From Rhodospirillales bacterium (GTDB lineage Bacteria; Pseudomonadota; Alphaproteobacteria; Acetobacterales; Acetobacteraceae): a DNA stretch of 37,159 nt. The stretch spans positions 1-37,159 of the forward strand of contig CANFKS010000037.1 in the NCBI GenBank assembly GCA_947447625.1. The letters are read 5' to 3'. Each line of letters begins with the position of its first letter. Positions within the stretch are counted from its first letter, which is position 1. Below the pieces are notes generated by a model. That model was given only the letters and a program-made list of their open reading frames with translations, searched no databases and was not told where the DNA came from. A program made the position numbers and the translations under genes. Positions 32,154 to 37,159 of this stretch are shown here, one piece after another.

Positions 32154-34096
32154 TACCCTTGCCTGATCACCTCCAAAACCGCCGCCCCATACCGCCCCAA
32201 CTTCGAAGCCCCCACCCCCTTCACCATCCCGAGATCATCGAGCGTCCCCGGCCGCACCGCCGCGATTTCCCGCAGCGTCGCGTCATGGAATATCACATAG
32301 GGCGGCACCCCCTGCCCTTTCGCCTCCGCCGAACGCCACACGCGCAGCGCATCGAACAGCGTGGTCCCCTCAGCCGACAGCCCGTCCACTTCCGGCCGCC
32401 CCCGCGCGCGATCCGCAGTTCGCCGCCGGTCGCGCGGCTTGGGCACATCGTCGCGCAGCATCACCTTCTCTTCCCCGCGCAGGATCGGCCGCGCCCGATC
32501 CGGCACCAGACACACCGTCGCGTATTCCCCGGTTTCGACATCGAGCGCCCCCTTGGCAATCAACTGCCGGATCACCCCACGCCAGAAATCCGCCGAACGA
32601 TCCGCCCCGATCCCCCAGGTCGGCAACCGGTCATGGCTCCATTTGACCGTCGCATCCGTCTCCTTGCCCAGCAACACATTGACCACATGCAGCGCCCCGA
32701 AGCGCTGCCCGGTGCGATAGACGGCGGACAGAACCTTCTGCGCCTCCACCGTTCCATCGAAAGTCGTGACCGGATTGGAGCAACTGTCGCAATGCCCGCA
32801 CGCCCGGCCCAACTCCTCGCCGAAACAGCGCAACAACGCGGCGGTGCGGCATTCGGTGGTCTCGGTGAGCGATATCATCGCCTCCAGCCGCCCCCGCATC
32901 GCGCGCTTCTGCTCCTCGGGGGCTGCGGAGGTCTGCAGAAAATACCGCGCCCGCGCGATATCCTCCCCGCCATAGAGCAGCAGCGTCTCGGACGGATCGC
33001 CGTCGCGCCCCGCCCGCCCGATCTGCTGGTAATAGGCCTCGGGGCTGTCGGGCATGTCGAGATGGGCGACAAAGCGCACATCGGGCCGGTCGATCCCCAT
33101 GCCGAACGCGATCGTCGCCACCACCGTGATCGCCTCGCCCGAGCGGAACCGCGCCGCCGCCGCCCGCTTGGTGTCAGGCGGCAACCCGGCATGAAACGCA
33201 ACGGCGGGATGGCCATGCCCATTGAGCCACAGCGCCATCCGTTCCGTCTTGGCCCGGCTGCCGCAATAGATGATTCCGGCCTCGCCAGGATGCCGCTTGA
33301 GCAGCGCATCGACCTGCGCGGTCTCGCCGGCCTTGGGCTCGGCGGCAATCATCAGATTGGGCCGATGGAACGAGGCCGCGAACACCCGCGCCCCATCCAT
33401 GCCGAGCGCGCGCAAAATATCCTCCCGCGTCCGCGGGTCCGCCGTCGCCGTGAGCGCAACGCGCGGCACGCCCGGAAAATGCTGCGGCAAGCAGGCCAGT
33501 TCCCGATATTCCGGCCGGAACTCATGCCCCCATTGGCTCACGCAATGCGCCTCGTCGATGGCGATCAGCGCAATGCTCTGCCGCTGCAACCGCTCCAGCG
33601 TACCCGACAGCAACAGCCGCTCGGGCGAAACATAGAGCAGATCAAGCGCGCCCTGATCGAGCGCCCGCCCCGTCGCCCGCGCCACGTCGGGCTCCAGATC
33701 GGAATGCAACGCCCCCGCAGAAATCCCCAACTGCCGCAGCGCCGCCACCTGGTCGTCCATCAGCGCGATAAGCGGCGATATGATGATCGCCGTGCCCTGC
33801 CGCGCCAGCGCCGGCAACTGGTAGCAGATCGACTTGCCCCCCCCGGTCGGCATCAGCACCAGCGCGTCATTCCCCCCCAGGATATGCTCGATCGCCGGCT
33901 CCTGCAGGCCACGGAACGCGGAATAGCCGAACACCCGGCGCAGGATGGCGCGCGGCGTACGGTCGAAATCGCTATCGGGCGAGGCCTCGGCAATCACGCG
34001 TGCGGCCGTCCGCGCAGGGGATGGGTCATGGTCGAGTCTCCCGGCCGATGATGCGACGGATGTTCCTGCGCTGCCCGCCGCGGTCGCGTCAATCAA
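32153..34096 (-). CDS. recQ: ATP-dependent DNA helicase RecQ
   Basis: RecQ is a 3'-5' helicase of recombination and replication-fork repair. The 647-residue protein has helicase motif 0/I (FRGLQEPAIE; PTGGGKS, 83-89), motif II DEAH (181-184) followed by the RecQ aromatic loop CVSQWGHEFRPEY, and motif VI YYQQIGRAGRDGDPSE. It also carries the zinc-binding cysteines (CRTAALLRCFGEE...CGHCDSC), a winged-helix RQC region and a C-terminal HRDC domain (TLFDALRVWRSAEA...GVGASKLGRYG). The first about 45 residues are a low-similarity extension beginning at a TTG at 34096; a GTG at 33997 is an alternative start. Confidence 0.94.
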   Translation of the reverse strand: MIDATAAGSAGTSVASSAGRLDHDPSPARTAARVIAEASPDSDFDRTPRAILRRVFGYSAFRGLQEPAIEHILGGNDALVLMPTGGGKSICYQLPALARQGTAIIISPLIALMDDQVAALRQLGISAGALHSDLEPDVARATGRALDQGALDLLYVSPERLLLSGTLERLQRQSIALIAIDEAHCVSQWGHEFRPEYRELACLPQHFPGVPRVALTATADPRTREDILRALGMDGARVFAASFHRPNLMIAAEPKAGETAQVDALLKRHPGEAGIIYCGSRAKTERMALWLNGHGHPAVAFHAGLPPDTKRAAAARFRSGEAITVVATIAFGMGIDRPDVRFVAHLDMPDSPEAYYQQIGRAGRDGDPSETLLLYGGEDIARARYFLQTSAAPEEQKRAMRGRLEAMISLTETTECRTAALLRCFGEELGRACGHCDSCSNPVTTFDGTVEAQKVLSAVYRTGQRFGALHVVNVLLGKETDATVKWSHDRLPTWGIGADRSADFWRGVIRQLIAKGALDVETGEYATVCLVPDRARPILRGEEKVMLRDDVPKPRDRRRTADRARGRPEVDGLSAEGTTLFDALRVWRSAEAKGQGVPPYVIFHDATLREIAAVRPGTLDDLGMVKGVGASKLGRYGAAVLEVIRQG

Positions 34097-34122
34097 ACAG
34101 TGTCATCGATCGCACAGGCATC

Positions 34123-35286
34123 TCAATCCAGCCGATCCGCCACCTCGGCAATCGCTGATAGATCGACATTGGCAAACGCCAGCCGCAAATGCCGCTCCTG
34201 CCCCGGCCCAAAAAACGGCCCCGGCAATGACGCAAGCCCCCGCGTGGACGCCAGCCGCTCCGCCGTCGCCACCGCCTCGGGCGCACCATCGGGCAGCCTG
34301 AGATAAGCGAAATAGGCCCCGAGCGCATCAAGCTTCCAGCCCTCGAACCGCCGCGACGCCGCCAAAAACGCCGCCGCCCGGCCCGCCATGATCGTCCGGT
34401 TCCCCGCCCGCCAATCCCGCAACCCCTCGATCGCCCAGGTCAGCGCACTCTGCGCCGCGCGCTGCGGACAGATCTGCAACGTATCCAGCACCTTCATCAA
34501 CTCGCCCCTGAACACCCCCCCCGCCGCGATGGCCCCAACGCGATGGCCCGGGATGCAGTAGCTCTTCGAAAACGAATACAGATGCACCAGCACATCCGCC
34601 CAGTCCGGATCGGCGAACAACCTGTGCGGCGGCACCGACTGCGCCGGCAGAAAATCGCGATACGTCTCATCAAGGATCAGCCACAACCCGCGCCTGCGGC
34701 ACAGCGCCGCAAACCGCGCAATCACCGCATCCGGATAGATCGCCCCCGTCGGATTGTTCGGGCTGACCAGCACAATCGCCCGCACCTGCGGCGTCAGCAG
34801 ACGCTCCGCCAGATCAGGGTCCGGCACAAACCCATCCTCCGCCCGGCACGGCAGCGCCACCGTGCCGATCCCATGCATCGTGAGCCCCATATGGTGATTG
34901 AAATACCACGGCGCCGGCAGCATCACCGCCTCCCCCGGCGCTGCCGCCACCGTCGCCGCCATGGTGAAAGCGAGATTGCACCCCGCCGTGATCGACACCT
35001 GCGCCGCATCGATCGCAGCCCCGTAGAACCCCGACATATCCGCCGCCAACGCCTCGCGCAGCCCGGCATCCCCCTCGATCGCCCCATAGGACGCCGCCGC
35101 CCGCGTGCCGGCCGCCGCCGCAAGGCGCTCCAGCATTTCGGGATGCGGCGGATAGCCCGGCACCGCCTGGGTCAGGTCGATCTCGGCGCCAGCCCGCCCA
35201 TCATAGGCCGCAGCCCAGGCACGGGCCGCGGGGATCGGAGGGGCGCCGGTGGCGAGAACGCGGGGGGAGATGATCGGATTCGACAT
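34123..35286 (-). CDS. PLP-dependent aminotransferase, class I/II
   Basis: The 387-residue fold-type I aminotransferase has SYGAIEGDAGLREALAADMS, then the cofactor-site motifs SPNNPTG (about 175-181), LDETYRDF with the pyridine-nitrogen Asp206, and SFSKSYCIPGHRVG with the Schiff-base Lys241. The amino donor is not evident. I chose the ATG at 35286 (MSNPIISPRV); the frame is open far upstream but only as antisense to the divergent solute-binding protein gene. It lies 26 nt upstream of recQ on the same strand. Confidence 0.9.
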   Translation of the reverse strand: MSNPIISPRVLATGAPPIPAARAWAAAYDGRAGAEIDLTQAVPGYPPHPEMLERLAAAAGTRAAASYGAIEGDAGLREALAADMSGFYGAAIDAAQVSITAGCNLAFTMAATVAAAPGEAVMLPAPWYFNHHMGLTMHGIGTVALPCRAEDGFVPDPDLAERLLTPQVRAIVLVSPNNPTGAIYPDAVIARFAALCRRRGLWLILDETYRDFLPAQSVPPHRLFADPDWADVLVHLYSFSKSYCIPGHRVGAIAAGGVFRGELMKVLDTLQICPQRAAQSALTWAIEGLRDWRAGNRTIMAGRAAAFLAASRRFEGWKLDALGAYFAYLRLPDGAPEAVATAERLASTRGLASLPGPFFGPGQERHLRLAFANVDLSAIAEVADRLD

Positions 35287-35383
35287 CCCGCCACGATGCC
35301 GCCGCGCCGCCGGTTCGTCCATGGGCCTTGCAGCCGCGGATGGGCCGCGCCACGATTGCGCCGAACCCACACGGAGACCCGTC

Positions 35384-36886
35384 ATGCGCCGCCTGCTGCT
35401 CGGCCTTCTTGCCGCCACCGCCCTGACCGGCCTGGCCGAGGCCCAAACCCTGAAGATCGGCCTGCGCCAGGACCCCGACATTCTCGATCCCACGCTCGGC
35501 TCCTCCTATGTCGGACGGATCGTCTATGCCGCGATGTGCGACAAGCTGTTTGACCTCGACACCGATCTCAACATCACCCCCCAACTCGCCACCGGCTACC
35601 GCTACGAGGACCCGACCCATCTGGTCATCACGCTGCGCCCCGGCGTCACCTTCCATGACGGCGAAAAACTCGATGCCGAGGCGGTCAAATACAAACTCAC
35701 CCGCGACCTCACGGCCAAAGGCAGCATGCGCGCCGGGGAAATCAATGCGATCCAGGCAATCGAGGTCATCGATCCGCTGACAATCCGCCTCGTGCTCAAG
35801 GCCCCCGCCTCGCCGCTGCTCGCGCAGTTGACGGATCGGGCCGGGATCATGATCTCGCCCAAGGCGACCGAGGCCGCCGGCGCCGCGTTCGGCCAGAAAC
35901 CGGTCTGCGCCGGGCCCTATGCCTTCGTCGAGCGCGTCGCGCAGGACCACATCACCCTCAAGCGCCATGGCGGCTACTGGAACCCGTCGGAGTATCACTT
36001 CGACCAGGTGATCTATTCATCCATCCCCAACTCCGCCGTGCGGGTGGCCAATTTGCGGGCCGGCAGTCTGGACCTGGTCGAATACATCCTGCCGACCGAT
36101 ATCGAGGCGATCCGCAAAGACCCCGCACTGCGGATCGCAATGACCAATTCCCTCGCCTACACCGGCATCACCTTCAACACCGGCAACGGCCCGGCCGCAA
36201 AATCCGTCGCGGGTCAGAACCCGCTGGTGCGCCGGGCGTTCGAACTGGCGATCGACAAAAAGGCACTGGTCGATGTCGTCTTCAACGGCGCATTCTCGCC
36301 GACCGCCCAGGCCAACCCGCCGTCATCGCCGATGTATGTGAAGGAGATCGTCTCGCCCACCCGCGATGTGGCGCGGGCGCAGGCGCTGCTCAAACAGGCC
36401 GGCGTCGCCCTGCCCGTCACCATCGTCCTGACCGCGACGAACGAACCGGATTCGCAGCAGGCCGCCGAAGTGATCCAGTCGATGACGCGCGAAGCCGGGT
36501 TCGACGTCAAGATCCGCACCATGGAATTCGCGGCCTCGCTGACCGCCGGCTATGGCGGCGATTTCGAGGCCTACCTGATCGGCTGGTCCGGCCGGTCGGA
36601 CGCGGACGGCAACATGTGGCAAATGCTGCACACCGGCGGAACCTTCAACTATGGGCGCTACAGCCACCCCACGGTCGATGCCCTGCTCGACGAGGCCCGC
36701 ACCTTCGGCGATGCCGCAAAGCGGCGCGAGATCTACGCCAAGGTCTGGCAGCAGGAGCGGGAGGATCTGCCGCTGGTATATTTGTGGAACCCGCAGAACA
36801 TCGTGGGCATGAAGGCCTCCCTCACCGGCTTCCGCCAGGTGCCGGATGGGCTGATCCGCCTGCGCGGGCTCAAGCCGGCAGGGTGA
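35384..36886 (+). CDS. ABC transporter substrate-binding protein, family 5 (peptide/nickel/opine type)
   Basis: The 500-residue protein has a signal peptide (MRRLLLGLLAATALTGLAEA, cleavage before QTL), so it works in the periplasm. It then shows the SBP family 5 pattern: LKIGLRQDPDILDPTLGSSY, then YRYEDPTHLVITLRPGVTFH and DGEKLDAEAVKY, RRAFELAIDKKALVDVVFNG and AYLIGWSGRSDADGN. The ligand may be an oligopeptide or similar molecule. The ATG at 35384 has GGAGA 7 nt upstream. The permease and ATPase genes are not downstream: the next sequence is a palindromic repeat and an opposing gene. It may be an orphan or serve a transporter elsewhere. Confidence 0.9.
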   Translation: MRRLLLGLLAATALTGLAEAQTLKIGLRQDPDILDPTLGSSYVGRIVYAAMCDKLFDLDTDLNITPQLATGYRYEDPTHLVITLRPGVTFHDGEKLDAEAVKYKLTRDLTAKGSMRAGEINAIQAIEVIDPLTIRLVLKAPASPLLAQLTDRAGIMISPKATEAAGAAFGQKPVCAGPYAFVERVAQDHITLKRHGGYWNPSEYHFDQVIYSSIPNSAVRVANLRAGSLDLVEYILPTDIEAIRKDPALRIAMTNSLAYTGITFNTGNGPAAKSVAGQNPLVRRAFELAIDKKALVDVVFNGAFSPTAQANPPSSPMYVKEIVSPTRDVARAQALLKQAGVALPVTIVLTATNEPDSQQAAEVIQSMTREAGFDVKIRTMEFAASLTAGYGGDFEAYLIGWSGRSDADGNMWQMLHTGGTFNYGRYSHPTVDALLDEARTFGDAAKRREIYAKVWQQEREDLPLVYLWNPQNIVGMKASLTGFRQVPDGLIRLRGLKPAG

Positions 36887-36892
36887 TATCGA

Positions 36893-36995
36893 ACGAGGGC
36901 GGGATGCCTTCCGAGAGGTGAATGCATCCCGCTCCACCTCTTTGTTCGACCGCATGATGATTTTTGGTGATCCCACCAAAAATCATCATGCTCCA
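36893..36995. repeat. Composite palindromic repeat (degenerate hairpin A, spacer, perfect hairpin B)
   Basis: Hairpin A is decayed here: only GCGGGATGC (36899-36907) and GCATCCCGC (36924-36932) still pair. The spacer CTCTTTGTTCGACCGC is conserved. Hairpin B is perfect: 36952-36969 pairs with 36974-36991 (18 bp, 4-nt loop, core ATGATTTTTGGTG). The unit lies between two convergent genes, 7 nt after the solute-binding protein stop, and could terminate transcription from both. Confidence 0.88.
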
Positions 36996-37013
36996 AGCCG
37001 CGCGCATGCGGCA

Positions 37014-37159
37014 TCAGGCCGCGACAAGCGCCAGGACGCGCAGCGGCGAGCCCGAGCCGCCCTTGATCTTCAGCGGGGGGGAGACAATCAGCGCCCCGGT
37101 CGGCGGCAGCTTGTCGAGGTTGGTCATGCATTGCAGGCCATAGCGGCCTTTGCCGTGCA
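37014..37159 (-). CDS. Cyclase-family protein (kynurenine formamidase-like), C-terminal part only
   Basis: The minus strand reads HGKGRYGLQCMTNLDKLPPT then GALIVSPPLKIKGGSGSPLR and VLALVAA before a TGA at 37014-37016. The L-x-N-L-D-x-L-P-P-x-G-x-x-x-x-x-x-P-L-K-I-x-G-G-S-G-x-P-x-R-V-L-A pattern is the standard C-terminus of cyclase-family metal-dependent hydrolases. The metal-binding HxxxD core lies outside the window, so substrate and integrity cannot be judged. Confidence 0.82.
   Translation of the reverse strand, partial: HGKGRYGLQCMTNLDKLPPTGALIVSPPLKIKGGSGSPLRVLALVAA

Noticed and set aside
32159-34051. 630-codon plus-strand open frame opposite recQ
   Set aside because: It is antisense to a complete, motif-verified recQ; its Arg/Pro/Gln/His-rich composition is typical of shadow frames in GC-rich DNA.

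Overview
The window looks like chromosomal DNA of a GC-rich, flagellated alphaproteobacterium, probably of the Acetobacteraceae/Rhodospirillales. The reasons are the gene content (a DUF6468 protein and a MotE-like protein between fliM and cheY, a ClpS2-type adaptor), the strong C/G third-position bias and the style of the insertion sequences. The taxonomic assignment is inference; no rRNA or tRNA gene is present to settle it.

Layout. Bases 1-2560 are an insertion-sequence graveyard. An IS630-family end truncates a methyltransferase. An IS5-family remnant is cut by a decayed 1.24-kb IS256-family element with recognisable 38-bp ends, and a second IS5-family remnant lies on the far side. The IS256 transposase gene itself carries a 122-bp double-hairpin insert flanked by TGA; removing it on paper restores the reading frame. 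Bases 2593-4157 hold the spermidine genes speD and speE (minus strand), surrounded by palindromic repeats. Bases 4327-10782 (minus) are a flagellar and chemotaxis gene string: fliL, fliM, a DUF6468 gene, a motE-like gene, cheY, an eroded cheZ, and a 931-residue exported protein of unknown function. Divergent from it, flgF-flgG-flgA-flgH (11011-14268, plus) follows a textbook sigma-54 promoter motif.

Bases 14271-16906 (minus) are a run of small genes: a copper-chaperone-like HMA protein, a DUF305 protein, an enoyl-CoA hydratase-like protein, clpS and a VOC-family protein. A phytanoyl-CoA dioxygenase-like gene, upp and a UPF0126/TRIC-family membrane protein follow. Bases 19954-32114 are a polysaccharide region: a GT4-like glycosyltransferase, a three-part GT2/WbsX-like protein with N-terminal repeats, a small protein built from the same repeats, a left-handed beta-helix acyltransferase-like protein, the complete dTDP-L-rhamnose pathway (rmlB, rmlA, rmlC, rmlD), a rhamnosyltransferase-like GT2, then an aldo/keto reductase and an LLM flavin oxidoreductase. 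A bidirectional hairpin separates these from recQ, an aminotransferase, a divergent peptide-type ABC solute-binding protein and the C-terminus of a cyclase-family gene at the right edge.

The least expected signals are two families of palindromic intergenic DNA. One is a roughly 104-bp composite (hairpin A, conserved spacer, hairpin B) present three times complete and once as hairpin A alone; its arms supply the stop codons of two genes. The other is the 122-bp double-hairpin cassette inside the IS256 transposase. A third notable item is the decay of cheZ next to an intact cheY. All functional assignments come from reading motifs; no database search was run.
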